Assembly: GCA_032719365.1 (NCBI GenBank)
Contig: CM064867.1
Span: forward strand, 57,476,601-57,540,600
DNA length: 64,000 nt
Direction of reading: 5' to 3'
From: Prinsepia uniflora
Lineage: Eukaryota; Streptophyta; Magnoliopsida; Rosales; Rosaceae
The notes under the pieces: model-generated
The model's database searches: none
What the model saw: only the letters and a program-made list of their open reading frames with translations
What the model was told of the DNA's origin: nothing
Part shown: positions 11,051 through 24,235 of the stretch, one piece after another
How the letters are laid out: every line of letters starts with the position of its first letter
Numbering within the stretch: position 1 is the first letter of the stretch
Program-made: the position numbers and the translations under genes

Positions 11051-12956
11051 GAGAAAACATCCTTAAAACCTTTCAAAGGAATCATGACCAGTCCCCATAA
11101 ACCGTCATGAACCATAAAATAACAAAAAACCTTTCAAGGGTTCATGCCAGTCCCCATAAACCGTCATGAACTTGGAAATCCATTTAGGGTCCTCGACCCG
11201 AAATCACCACCGTAAAGTAACTGGGTCTCGTGCCCGAACACAAGACTCAACTGGGGATCGTGCCCTATATCTCAGGTTCAGTCACGACTCCGATCGTAGT
11301 GAGGCGTGCAACCATCCATCCAGGACCGCCCTCAATCCTGGTATGTCGCCGTGAACTTATCAATCGACGCGACCGCCGCTAGATTATGGAGCACTCATCA
11401 CCGATCGATATCCTGAACCGTCAGCACTCCATTGTCAAGCCTCCATCGGCTGCACGACAACAGATCGTGCATCTTGACCTTCTCCGGAAGGAACATATCC
11501 TAGTCTGGAGGCGAGCGTCGTATCGTCGGTCGCCGCACACATAGCACTCACCACGACCACGATTCAAACCCTTAGGTCATAAATAGAGCCACATGCCCGA
11601 GAAAAACTAAATGGGTCTCATACCCGAGTTTATCCTTTTGAAGTCCATAACCATTTTATTTAAATCAACGTAGAAACACAAACCCGTATATACACCGTAT
11701 AAGACTGAAACCTCAAAATACGTGCCAATAAGTAACCACACACAAATGCACCCATGGCATCACCAAACAAGTATTAAAACATATAATAAACATTTATGCA
11801 TGCACCAATTTCAAAAACAAGGTCCACTCACAGACCATCGGAGCTGCCGCCTCGATAAGCGTTCCATACGGCTCTCCCGAGCCAATCCTCGTCATCGGGA
11901 CTCCCAAACCTATCCAAATCACTTTAGAGGGTTACTAACTACCTTATTAACCTCTCACTAAAACCCCGTAATTTTCTTGAATTTTTAACTATTTTAAATC
12001 TCGAACCTAAACCTGCTGATGCCCCGAACATTTTCGAGACGGTGTCTAATCGACAAGAAACTAGTCCCAAAATGTTTGGTACATCGAATAGATGATTTTA
12101 CATGTTGGAAGTTTCCCCAAAAGACTATTCACGCACCCTCACGCGCCCCGAGAAGCTCTTGCACGTGAGCCAACGCGCTGGCACTGTAGCACCGTCTTCA
12201 ACCTTGAGTTAGCTGGTTCAGACCGGTTCAACCTGGTTCGGTCCAACCGAACCGCCGGTCCCGGTGCAATGCTATAAACCCCCCATTTTGGTCCATTTTC
12301 GTTCCTTTCAATCCTAAACTCTATGTCTCAACCTTAACCATTTATTCACGACTTATAACTACCTAAAAACAACCTAAAACATACCTTGAAACACCATGGA
12401 CGAACCGGCCGCCTGCAACTAGGCTTTGCAGTCGATTCTGGCCGCCCCAGTCCTCGAGATCAATCCCTTTCGACTCATAAAACCACCAAAAGCAAAAACC
12501 CAATCCTTAGGCTCGATCAAAAACCAACAAAACTAAACTTTGAAATTTCAAACACAACACTCACTGTCTCGGGTTTTCCCTCCGCCGTGTCCACCACCGT
12601 CTCACCGTCGTGCTCAGTCCCTCAGGTAAACTCTCAGTCACTCACAAACTCTCTGGTCTCAGTCGCAGGTGATGGGGCGAGGAAACCGGGTGGTGGTATG
12701 TGTGTTTTGTTTTGAAAGCAAAGAAGAAGAAGAAATGGTTTCGGTGTCGTGGGGAGAGAGGGAGATTGATTTAGATGATGATGATGACCAGAAAAGAAAT
12801 AGAGAAATGGATGGTGAAGATTGAGGGAGGATAGGAATGGATGGCTAGGATTAAAGATGAGATAAGTGGAAAATTATAAAATAATTAAAATACTATTATT
12901 TTAATCAAATCGCACCAATCAATGTGAGATCCACTAATTGGGGGTTTGGGCCAATG

Positions 12957-12982
12957 GGATGAGTGACACTTGTCACTCATCC
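12957..12982. promoter_or_regulatory. U3 palindrome in L1
   Basis: Arms GGATGAGTGACA and TGTCACTCATCC around a 2-bp centre (CT). It lies about 520 bp from the LTR start, as in the other LTRs, and could be a dimeric factor site or a cruciform/hairpin. Confidence 0.6.
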
Positions 12983-13502
12983 ATGGGTCCCACTGAAAAG
13001 TCAACCAATCAAATACTGCCAAGTGTAATCGCCTCGTAATGTGTGCATAGTAAAATCGAACTTCCGTGACCTATAAATTTCTCGTTCGAAGTCTGATTTT
13101 CGCTTGGCGCCTGTCTAGGGATTTGTATAATCTCGATCTACGTAACGATCCTCGACCCTCGGCCCTCGACCCTCGGACCTCCCGATCAAAAGTTAACTAC
13201 TTGCCTCATTTTTACCAAATTACCAAAATGCCCCTTAACTTCCGAACGTCATAAATTTTTCCTTGAACATCGAAATTGAACGTGTCACCTATCTATGAAC
13301 TCGTGACGTTCCGAACTACGTCACAGTCATTGGCCAAAGTCCATTTGACCGCCAGAACAAAAAGTCAACGTTTTGCCCACGCCTAGGGGAAAAACGGTCA
13401 TTTGGCATCGTTCGTACGATTTCGCCCAACTAATCACCGATTAACCTCACTAATCCTGATTAGTCACTAATCAAATCCCGGAATTCGGGACGAGTAGTTA
13501 CA

Positions 13503-15681
13503 ACCTTCTCTCCTTAATTAATTTCATCCTCGAAATTCCATCTATCCTGATTCCACATCCACCTCGTGGAAATAAAATCGATTTCACCTTAAGTGTACAC
13601 TAGTACACCCACTATTCCACACAAAGCTTGTCTGCACCCAGAAGTACTACTAACACTCACGTCGCATCGACTACACTCGACCACGTCGAGTGACAGTAGT
13701 CATACGTTCCGAATTGACACCACTTGTCAAATCTACCAATTCGCTGACACAAACAACTAGACGGTTCCTTACTCAAACACCAAACTATCCTGATATCTAC
13801 TCCCGCTGGGAGTCACTAAAACTCACTCATCGATCCACGTTGACCCATTCGACAAACTGTCACCACTCGGCCGTCGCCAGTCGAAAACTGACATTATACT
13901 CGCGTGTGGTTGCTCTAACAACCTCACACAACCTGAATATACGCTTACCAACATCTCACTCGACCTATGTATAACTGGACCCGTCAGAACTACTATGACC
14001 CAATGCATAGTATCCAATGTCCTGTCCATGTCCTCCACTAATCCAATGGTATCTGGCTAAGCCGACTACCAACACGTTCGCCAACGTACCACTGGTATAT
14101 CCTATATACCGTCACCAGGCACCACAAGTATGCCGAGTATCGTACCTCGAACAACGTACAAGGTACGTACATCTATCCATCAACCAGCCTACAACAACAA
14201 CGACGACAACAACCACAACAACAACAACCACAACAACAACAACCACAACCTAGGTCATAGCCAATCACGTTTCTATTCTGGAGTCCATCTGTCCAATCCA
14301 GTACTAGTTAGTCCAATCCAGTACAAGACAGATCAAGAACTCCAATCCATCGTCTATTTCGAATCCCCTGGTCACTTGACCAGTAACAAAACGTCTACTC
14401 CTGGTCACGTAATCCAATACATACCAATCCGACTCATGCCTTCGTGGACGTACCCACTCAAGCCAATTGGCATCAAATCTCACCCACGTCTATCGAGATG
14501 CACCAATTCCGAACCTATCGGGTACCTGCTCAATCGATTACACATTACATTTGATTGACTTCATAGGGAAGCCAATCCCAACATCCGCACATCTCTAAGG
14601 CTGACAAAATCCGACCTTGTCGGCACTTACTCGCCCGAGTAATATACCATACGGGATTTACCTCGAAAAGAAGTTCAGTCCTAACATCCTCAACTCAAAC
14701 ATCCAAGTAAGAGTAATAAATTCTCCACCTATCTGGACCATCAAGATCACGATCCAGATCCGTCACTAAGTCGCCCGACCATAAACGTCACGATCCTTGA
14801 TCGTCAAGACGCCCAAAGTTTTAAACATCAAATCCCCGATCCACCTAGGATCCACACATACTCACCTAGCTAACAATCCACCTGAGATCCGATCATAGGG
14901 TCTTACACCCTAATGAATTCTTCGTCAGTCGCATCACTCTTAAACCAATTCCCACGTCTAAACAGATTAGTCAACGACGAGACACACCGAGACTGTGGGT
15001 TCTCTCCAATTACCTCGTATCGATCCTTGGCATTCCACCTAGGAAAATCAAGGATGATCCAAGACGATGAAGACAAAATCCATCCTACAGGAATGCAAAC
15101 AAAACTCGCCGCACTCACCACGCCATGTAAACTAACATCGTCTGCCACCAAGCAGAAAATGAGAAAACTCATTCACCTGATTTCACAATACTCAACTCCT
15201 CCTCATGACCAAAGACAAATCCCGGGTCCACCAACCAAAAAACGATCAATGTACTGGTGACAACAACCATCATCTCTATCATCTGCCATCATCTGCTATC
15301 GTCTACCATCATCTGCCATCATCTACCATAATCTGCCATGACAGAACCGGAGAAGTCACCCTAATGACTTCGAAATACCCATTACCAATGCGGAAAACCC
15401 GCAATCCTCTCGTCACCTCAATCACAACCTCTCTCGATTCTGAAGTTCCAACCATTTTAGAACCAACACACTCGGACATCAACCACATGTTCATTTTAGA
15501 CTGGTTATGGACACATGCCCATCTCGACGGAGTCACATCCCGGCTCGTGACTCATCGTCATCACCGTCACTGGCACCAGCACCAACGCTACTACCAGCAC
15601 CAACACACTAACACCAGCACACAAGCATCAGCATTAGCACACTAACACCAGTATCAGTATAAGCAATACCCTCTGCATCAG
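13503..15681 (-). mobile_element. LARD internal region, minus strand, first part
   Basis: It begins with a reverse-complement PPT (ACCTTCTCTCC) and a decayed form of the hairpin AATTTCGTCCTCGAAATT. It then runs collinear with 38917-40999. It holds a CAA/ACA-rich stretch (14190-14250) and CATCATCTGC words (15270-15340). It is interrupted at 15682 by a solo LTR. Frames of up to 146 codons are repeat-driven (Asn-, His- and Thr-rich) and are not kept in the sister copy. Confidence 0.75.
14190..14250. repeat. ACAACA/CAACCAC microsatellite
   Basis: A run of ACAACAACAACG, ACAACAACCAC and similar words. The sister copy (about 39538-39585) has a shorter run and the − LARD copy has none, so it is an unstable tract. 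The Asn/Thr-rich frames here come only from it. Confidence 0.75.
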
Positions 15682-18600
15682 TGACAGGACCCGTCCCAAC
15701 TGGACGTCAAAAACCGTACCCGGTCCTGCTCCCGTCTGACAAGTCAACAGAAAGTCCGAAACTACCCTTCAATACCTGCCAGACAAGGGAATTTTTGCGC
15801 CTGTGCCCGCACATACCTCCACCTCTAGAATAGCCTCGATCAACGCGCCACGACCTGAAGGGTTAACAAAACAGAAAAGGTGTGAGTGGACAAAAATGAC
15901 CTCTTATAAAAACATTTACCAAAATACATTCTTACCCTCCAGTTTTCACAAACTTGCATGCATATCGTAAAACATGAGTAATAGTATGAAATCATTCAAG
16001 TATGAACAGTGGACCGATAAAATCAAAACATATTTTCTCATGGTCCACAAAAACTCATGTTCATCAAATCAGTTTAACATCTCAAAAAGTTCACAGTTTC
16101 TTTAAATCATTTTAACCACTAAACCACGGTTTCCTCAAAATCATTTTCCATAAACCACGGGACTTATTTCCATATCCTGTTGCTTAGAGTCACGTTTATC
16201 CCTGCAACGCGTGCATATCAATAGGCTCAAGGACCGCTCAAAATCCGAGCATCCGCTGCTGTGAACACATCATCAGTCAGCAATCCGTCGCTGGGAAAAA
16301 CCTCACAGCCGACGATCCGGATCTCGTGAACACATCACTTACCGATCCATGTAATCCAGCACATCTGATCTGAGTCAAGCCTCCCTGGGCTGCAAGACAA
16401 AGATCGTGCTACGTGACCTCTTCGGGGTAAACACTTCCATCCCGAAGGCGAGCGTTATCTCCAGGGTGCACTCCGGGGAAAAACATATTTTCTCCCGAAA
16501 GCCCTAAATATCCGCAACATATCACCATCACAAAAACCAGTGAAAAACAGTTGCATTAAAAACCAAATCATATATCAACACAGGGTCTCAGCCCCAAGTC
16601 CCGATTTACTTTATAAATCCGAAAATCATCAATATCATCATGTCATCACATGGAAATACAAATCCAATCAAAATCACAATTCCATTGGGTCTCAAGCCCA
16701 AAATATCAATATTACGTAAATCCGTGCAACCGTAAACCCGAGTTGCCACGATCACGTAAATCCATGAAATCAATCACTGACTCATAATCCGAGTCCAAAT
16801 ATCATTTTCAACTTCCTGACTCATAACCCGAGTCAAAACATCATTTTCAATCCGGGCTTAGCCCAAAACATCATTTGCACGTTCCTCGTAATACGTGCCC
16901 GAAAGACTGATTAAAATAATCACAAAATCACGAGGATACCAAAAATCATCAAATTCACATGTAACTCCAAATCCGAGTCAAAATCATTCTTTACTTGGGT
17001 TCTCACGCCCACAATATCATTTTTAACCAATTTCATGATTTCTCGAAAAGCGTGCCAGAATATAATAATATAATAATCACAAAACCGAGAAATCACCGAA
17101 TTGAAATACCAATCATGCCAAAGCATATCAAATCATATAATAAAGCATTTTAAATCATATATGCATGCATCACAGTTAGAAAACCAAAAGTCCACTCACA
17201 CACACCGTTCAAAACGGTTCGTTTCCGAGCTGCACGTTTTTCCGTAAAATCTGGAAATCACAACTCCTGCCCAAAATCATTATAGAGGGTTACTAACATC
17301 TCAAAATACATCATATAATTTTCCCCAATTTTTCCGGAATTTAAATACGTATTTAACTCGTAAAACAAAACTTCGGATACGCGGAACATTATCGAAACAA
17401 TATCCGATTTCACCGAAATCAACGTCAAAATGTTCGTTACACTGAGAGGATCAAAAGTCATGTTGACCTCACCTTGAGACTAGGCCGGACGCGCCCTCAC
17501 GCGCCGCTGTGAGTGGCTGCGCGTGAAACCCACGCGCCAGCTACAGTGTCGTCGTTCAAGCCCGTTTGTCTGGTAAACGGGTCGTTCAACCCGCGATCAG
17601 ACCCGGCTGGTTTTCAGTCAATTCCACACTGTTTTCATCAATTGAGCATCCAGTTAGTTTCGTTATAAGTTCAATTAGGGTTCTGTAACCTTAATTACTT
17701 GAAACATTACCTCAATCCTCACGATCAAGGATGAACAATCGAAGAACCTCCGGCCACTGTTCATCAGTCGAATTACCTCAATTCCACAAGATTTCCCCAA
17801 ATTGATTCATCAGGAAGCTTCATTGATCACAGGTAAACCTTTCCCCCAACTCAATTGGATCAAATCATTGCTCAATCCTCACGACTCAAACTCGAACATC
17901 CGAACAGTGTGCAACCATGGAGTTTCCACCTTGGCCACTGATTCCTCCCAATTGACGAACCCAGAAGCATCAATGGACCATGAGGAATTGTTTCCCCACC
18001 TCAATTTCGTCGTTTGATCACGCATTGATCACGACTCAAGCTCGATATCTCCCACTGTTACCAAACCCGTTCAGAGCCAATTGGGCATGAATTCCTCTCG
18101 TTTTTGATTTGAAACAACTCGTCTCAACCTCAGGAAGCTATTTCCAATGTCCAATTCGATCATCACAGCTCAATTCGACCAATTCGATTTTTCCTCCAAA
18201 TTTTCTAAAACCCGAAATCCCAGTCCTCAGCTCTCAAATGCTCACACTTTGGTTCAGAAATGGAAGAGAATTGGAGGTTGGGAGAAAACTGATTTGTGGG
18301 TTGTACACGGTTGAAGAAAATATGGGAGGTTAATGGAAATTAGGATTAATTAATTAATTTAATATAATAAAACATAATAATTAGGTCTCCCCCAAAATCA
18401 TGGATCCATGTTTTGTGCCTGATTTTAAGGGATGAGTGACACTTGTCACTCATCCAAGTGTGCTCAGTCACCGGGTACTGTTCATTATTAAAATATTATT
18501 TTATTCCCGGTTCGTTCGGTTAATCGAGCCCGATTCCGTGACCATAACTTCGTCGTCGAATCTCCGATTTCGGCATGCCGCCTGTCGTTGGATTCGTATC

Positions 18601-18965
18601 GACGAGACCTACGTAACGGTCCTTGGCCCTCGTCCGTTGGACTTCCCGGCCAAAAAGTCAACATTTGGCCCCTACTATGCCAAATTACCAATATACCCCT
18701 CAACTTCCGAACATCATAACTTTCTCTACGAATGTCGGAATTGAACGTGCCACCTGTCTATGAACTCGTGACGTCCCGAACTACGTCACAGTCATCGATC
18801 AAAGTCCATTTGACCGCCCGAACTAAAAGTCAACATTTTGCCCACGCCAGGGGCAAAACGGTCATTTTGCACGTTTCGTCCGATTTCACTCAACGAATCC
18901 CCGATAGTCATTCTAATTCGTAATTAATTAATATTCAATCCCGATATTCGGGACGGGTCATTACA
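15682..18965 (-). mobile_element. Solo LTR A
   Basis: In plus coordinates it runs from TGACAGGACCCGTCCC to GGACGGGTCATTACA, 3,284 bp. It is bounded by ATCAG at 15677-15681 and 18966-18970. The empty site exists in the sister copy (ATCAG, 40995-40999) and in other copies, which confirms insertion. No internal domain remains, so the usual explanation is LTR-LTR recombination. Landmarks are inverted 12-mers GTGTGAGTGGAC (15880-15891) and GTCCACTCACAC (17190-17201), hairpin words (16580-17000), the CTGTAGC box near 17535 and the U3 palindrome at 18430-18455. Confidence 0.9.
18430..18455. promoter_or_regulatory. U3 palindrome in solo LTR A
   Basis: Arms GGATGAGTGACA and TGTCACTCATCC are perfect, with centre CT. 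The position is about 510 bp from the LTR start. Confidence 0.6.
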
Positions 18966-20157
18966 ATCAGCACACGAGAATCCACACAAGTATCAGTATC
19001 AGCACTAGCCTCCGCATCAGCACACTAATGCCATCACCTGCACACCGTGTGCAAAACTGACAACGCTGGATCTCCGCTCATACCGAGCGATGACCCCGTA
19101 CCTCTGCTCAAATAGAAGAAACTCTGCCTCCCTCGTACCAAACAACTATGGGTACAGTCACCCTGATATCTCATACAAGAAAATGAAACGTTCCCCGAAC
19201 GTCCCTAATTCCCAACAATTGTAACTACAACCACCCTCGGTAGTAGTGCCTGCCATAGACTCGTGCAGACCTAACCACCAGACATCACGATCTAGACTCC
19301 GCATCCAACGGAATCAATCGCTCATACCAACTACACTGTATCCCCACTCCGGGATTCAATCGACAAGTACCAACCCTGGAAATTATCCAACCTATCTCTA
19401 ACCAGTCGTAACTCGACCCAACCAATGTCGTCTACCGGGTCACCCATGACCTTAGTTGCACTAACAATCCATCACAGCTAAAGAAGCACAACAACCAACT
19501 AATCCTAGCTGATTTACATAACCTCGATTCCAAAGTGCAGTCCCATCACTAAAGCTGACATGACTAGAACGACCAACGGTCTGCACTCCTAAAAGTCGTC
19601 AAAGTCAAACCACTCGCCAACTTACCTTTCCGAACCATACCTCATACCTTATGATTCCACGATCACTACCTAGGGTTCCCCTGAACCCAACTGCAGAAAG
19701 CAGTATAATCCACAATATGACCGACCACGGGGTCTCGACATCGTAAAGACGTCAATCCAATCCTATCGCCAATCCAACTAGGTTTACTCGAACCCAGATG
19801 CTCTCAGCAGCATAGCCACCTAACTCAACAAAATTCGACCATCTAATGGTCACAATACCAAACTGTCGTCAAAATCGATCCTACAATATCGTGAAAGACG
19901 ATCCCAACTAACCGTCTCACGATCAAAACTCTAAAGTACTACTACGTTTATCCTTCTGTAAGGTCCCACACTGCGAACCACGATAGGTCTATGGAAACCC
20001 CGACATCAAATGTCGAACCAAGACGTTCCACGATTCAAACCTACTAACTATCGTATCGACATCCTAACTATCAGGTGGATAACGAACTGTAGCCCATTGA
20101 GACATCACATCCTCGACTTGGGCATCACTCCAAGTGCAAACCAGATCTGATACCACT
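18966..20157 (-). mobile_element. LARD internal region, minus strand, second part
   Basis: This is the continuation of the internal region broken by solo LTR A. It ends on GATCTGATACCA (20144-20155), the reverse-complement initiator tRNA-Met primer-binding site, followed by LTR L2. No coding region is seen. Confidence 0.75.
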
Positions 20158-20650
20158 TGTCACCCGTCCCAATCCCCCCGGGATTAACGCGGGATGACCC
20201 TGATCCCATCTGTCACGAAGTGTCAGACAAGGGAAATTCCAAACTTAGCCCTCTCGGGCTTTCAGAGTACGCCAGGATCCGAATGAGGTATGTGATATCT
20301 CGATCCCTATTACAGTCCGCATCCGCCGTCAACCTGAAGGGCAGTCAAAACATTAAAAGCTGTGAGTGGACAAAATAATAGTTATAAAAACATTTCATAA
20401 GAAAGATATTTGTACCCTTCACCAAAAAGCATGCATGCATTTGAAAACCATTTAACCAAAAGAACCATATGTGTGAACTAAGCCTAATACCGTAACCGAA
20501 AGAACCATAAAGAACCAACCATACGGGCCACTACCCAAATCCATGTGGGACTCAGCCCAAACCTGTATACATCACACATCATTTATCATATATACATATA
20601 AATCACACAACCAATCCTGTCACGGTTTCCAAACCTACGTGCGTGCTACC
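20158..20650 (-). mobile_element. LARD-family LTR L2, truncated by duplication junction
   Basis: It starts TGTCACCCGTCCC next to a PBS and has the left 12-mer CTGTGAGTGGAC near 20360. It stops at about 20650, where minus-strand LTR sequence (TGCGTGCTACCC) joins plus-strand LTR sequence (GAATCTCGAGGTG). Microhomology CCG at the joint fits a duplication or end-joining event. Confidence 0.75.
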
Positions 20651-21291
20651 CGAATCTCGAGGTGAGTTCAACATGAAGCTTGCTACTTTTAATGTAACAA
20701 ACATTTTGGCACTAGTTTCGAGGAAATCAGATATCTTTTCGATAGTGTTCAGTGTATCCGAAGTTTTCGTATACATTTAAAATACGTATTTAAATTCCAG
20801 AAAAATTGGGGAAAATTATATGAGGACTATAGAAGTGTTAGTGACCCTCGATAATCATTTTGGTTAGGAATTGTGATTTCCGAAATTTACGGAAAAACGT
20901 GCAGCTCGGAAGCGGGCCGTTTGGACGGTGTGTGAGTGGACTTTGCTTTCTAAATTTCAATGCATGCATAATTGTTTTCTATGCTTTATATTTATGATTT
21001 CTATGCTTATGCTTATGGTAATTACAATTTCCGTATTTACACGTATTTTGATATTCAATACGTAATTGCACGTACTTTAAGAATATGGTTTATACTATAC
21101 TTTGATGATGGTTTGATGGATGATTTTCAATGGTTTACACATATCATGTTTTTTTAATGATTTGATGATGTGACGTTGGGTTTAAATGTGAATTCGAGCA
21201 CGAGACCCATTTAAATAAAATATGATTTCGGACTTGGTTTTGGAATTTGGATTACGATGGATTCTAGATTTTTGTGAACTACACATGATTT
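20650..21291 (+). mobile_element. Duplicated piece of host plus-strand LTR
   Basis: Nearly identical to 8624-9261, including TGTAACAAACATTTTGG, GTGTGAGTGGAC and the final atgatttcgacaca junction to minus-strand internal sequence. It marks the start of copy 2 of a tandem duplication about 12 kb long. Confidence 0.8.
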
Positions 21292-22282
21292 CGACACAAG
21301 CCCATCTCGACGGAGTCACATCCCGGCTTGTGACTCATCGTCATCACCATCACCAGCACCAACGCTACTACCAGCACCAACACACTAACACTAGCACACT
21401 AACACCAGTATCAGTATCAGCAATAGCCTCCGCATCAGCACACGAGCATCCACACTAGTATCAGTATCAGCACTAGCCTTTGCATCAGCACACTAATACC
21501 ATCACCTGCACACCGTGTGCAAAACTGACAACCCTGGATCTCCGCTCATAACAAGCAATGACCCCGTACCTCTGCTCAAATAGAAGAAACTCTGCCTCCC
21601 TCGTAATCAATAACTCTGGGTACAGTCACCCTGACATCTCATACAAGAAAAGGAAACGTTCCCCGAACGTCCCCGATTCCCAACAACTATAACTACAACC
21701 ACCCTCGGTAGTAGTTCATGCCACAGAATCGTGTAGACCTAACCACCAGACATCACGATCTAGACTCCGCATCCAACAGAATCAATCGCCTGTACCAACT
21801 ACTCTGTATCCCCACTCCGGGATTCCATCGACAAGTACCAACCCTGGTAATTTGTCCAACCTATCTCTAACCAGTCGTAACTCGACTCAACCAATGTCGT
21901 CTACCGGGTCACCAATGACCTTAGTTGCACTAACAATCCATCACACCTAAAGAAGCACAACAACCATCTAATCCTAGCTGATTTACACAACCTAAACTGC
22001 AGAGTGCAGTCCCATCACTAAAGCTGACATGACTAGACCGACCAACGATCTCGACTCCGAAAAGTCGACAAAGTCAAACCACTCGCCAACTTACCTTTCT
22101 GAACCATACCTCCTACCTTAGGATCCCACGATCACTACCTAGGGTTCCCCTGAACCCAACTGCAGAAAGCAGTATAATCCACAATCTGACCGACCACGGG
22201 GTCTCGACATCGAAAAGAAGTCAATCCAATCCTACCGTCAATCCAACTAGGTTTACTCGAACCCGGCTACTCCCAGCAGCAT
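21292..22282 (-). mobile_element. LARD internal region, truncated (duplication copy 2), first part
   Basis: A copy of 9262-10257 with the same left truncation point. It is interrupted after AGCAT (22278-22282) by the complete minus-strand element and resumes at 32215. No gene is seen. Confidence 0.75.
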
Positions 22283-22335
22283 TGACAGGACCCATCTCAA
22301 TCCCCCCGGGATTAGTGCGGGATGACCCTGCTCCC

Positions 22336-22356
22336 GTCTGACACGAAGTGTCAGAC
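22336..22356 (-). terminator. LTR-end hairpin, possible 3' processing signal
   Basis: A perfect 9-bp stem GTCTGACAC / GTGTCAGAC with loop GAA, about 55-75 bp from the LTR end. It recurs at 28883-28903, 35828-35848 and 42198-42218 (one mismatch). Its position in U5 suggests a role in RNA 3' end formation or reverse transcription. This is inference. Confidence 0.4.
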
Positions 22357-23049
22357 AAGGGATATTTCGGACCTTTGCCCTCCCGGGCTATCAGAGTATG
22401 CCAGGATCCGGAGGAGGTATGTGATATCTCGGTCTCTGCTACAGTCCACATCCGCTGTCAACCTGAAGGGCAGTCAAAACATTAAAAGCTGTGAGTGGAC
22501 AAAACAAGAGTTTATAAAAACATATTTCATAAAAAGACATTTGTACCCTTCACTAAAAAGCATGCATGCATTCGAAAACCATTTAACCAAAAGAAACCAT
22601 ATGTGGGAGCTAAGCCCCAAACCAATATTGAAAGAATTATAATGAAAACGACCATACGGGACTCAACCCAAACCATTTTAAAACCCCGTAAATGGGCCAC
22701 TGCACAAAACCTGTGCATATCACATATCATATATCTCATATAGCATACATCATATATACATATAATTCACACAACCAATCCTGTCACGGTTTCCAAAGCT
22801 ACGCGCGTGCTACCCAGGTCTCAATCCGAGTCTTCTCAAAGTCAAGATCAATGTCCGTAGACCACTGACCCTACCCGAGGTAATAGTAATCATAGCCTTC
22901 CTGAGAGTAAGGAACCCAACTGGGGGTGACTCCACTCAGTCGGTGCTCCGTGACTACTCCGGGGTCCACCCAGGCCAACGACCCTCCCCGGAGGAGATAG
23001 AATAAGTAAAGGAAGGTATATGAGCATATATATACATAACATAAACATT

Positions 23050-23178
23050 CATGCCCGGTTCCCCTGAACCGTCATGATCCATAATAACATAACCAGGGTT
23101 CATGCCGGTTCCCATAAACCGTCATGAACCACAATGACCTTTCCAGAGTTCATGCCGGTTCCCATAAACCGTCATGAA
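23050..23178 (-). repeat. Nested CGGTT hairpin repeat in LTR
   Basis: Three units with a period near 55 bp. The clearest has outer arms GGTTCATG (23098-23105) and CATGAACC (23123-23130) around inner arms CGGTT and AACCG with loop CCCATA. The same hairpins recur in the other LTRs (about 29590-29725, 33310-33400, 36130-36212 and 42900-42990). Confidence 0.6.
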
Positions 23179-24235
23179 CTTGGAAATCCATCTAGGGTCC
23201 CTGACCCGAAATCATCAGTGTAAAACAAATGGGTCTCGTGCCCGAACATATGACTCAACTGGGCATCCTGCCCGATATCTAAGGGTCAGTCACGACTCCG
23301 ATCATAGTGATGCGTGCAACCATCCATCCAGGACCGCCCTCAATCCTGGTATGTCGCCGTGAACAAATCAACCGACGCGACCACCACAAGATCATGGTGC
23401 ACTCATCACCGATCGCTATCCAGAACCGTCAGCACTCCGAAGTCGAGCCTCCCCAGGCTGCCCGACCACGAATCGTGCATCGTGACCTCTCCGGAAGGAA
23501 CATATCCCAATCCGGAGGCGAGCGTCGTATCGTCGATCGACGTGCACATAACACCCGTCGCGACCACGATTTAGACCCGAAGGTCGTAAATAGTGTCATA
23601 TGCCCGAGACCAAACCAAAGGGGTCTTATACCCGAGTTTATTCTTTTAGAAATCCAAAACCTTTTCATTTAGACCAATAAAGAAATACAGACCCGTATAA
23701 GCACCGTATAAGGCCGAAACCTCGAAATACGTGCTTATACGTAACCACATACAAATGCACTCATGGCATCATCAAACATGTAATAAAACATATAATAAAC
23801 ATTTATACATGCACCAATTTAGAAAACAAGGTCCACTCACAGACCGTCCGAGCTGTCGCCTCGATTTGCGTGCCATAGGCTGTCCCGAGCCGATCACCAT
23901 CACCGGGACTCCCAAACATGTCCAAATTGTAATAGAAGGTTACTAACTACTTAATTAACCTCTCACTAACGCCCCATAATTTTCCCGTATTTTTAAATAT
24001 TTTTAAAACTGAACCTAAACCTTCCGACACCCCGAAAACTATCGAAACGATGTCTGATTGACGCGAAACTAGTCCCAAAATGTTCGTTACATCGAATAGA
24101 TGATTTCGTATGTTGGAACCTTCCCCAGATTCCCTGCCACGCGCCCTCACGCGCCGCCTGAAGTGGCTGCGTGTGGGCTTCACGCGCCGCTTGAAGTGGT
24201 TGCGTGTGGGCTTCACGCGCCGCTACAGTACCTGC

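Larger units (their letters stand above)
10602..13502 (-). mobile_element. LARD-family LTR L1, shared inside the array
   Basis: In plus coordinates it runs from TGTCACTTGTCCC to GAGTAGTTACA. A PBS lies to its left and a reverse-complement PPT (ACCTTCTCTCC) to its right, so this one LTR serves two neighbouring internal regions. Compared with L3 (32564) it lacks about 260 bp: the sequence jumps from TTGTACCC to AGGTCAATG at 10858, a deletion between matching ACCC bases. It carries inverted 12-mers at 10803-10814 and 11822-11833, a (TA)n run near 11028 and the U3 palindrome at 12957-12982. Confidence 0.8.

Noticed and set aside
14130..14558. Asn-rich 142-codon frame
   Set aside because: It is produced by the AACAAC microsatellite and is changed in length and frame in the sister copy.
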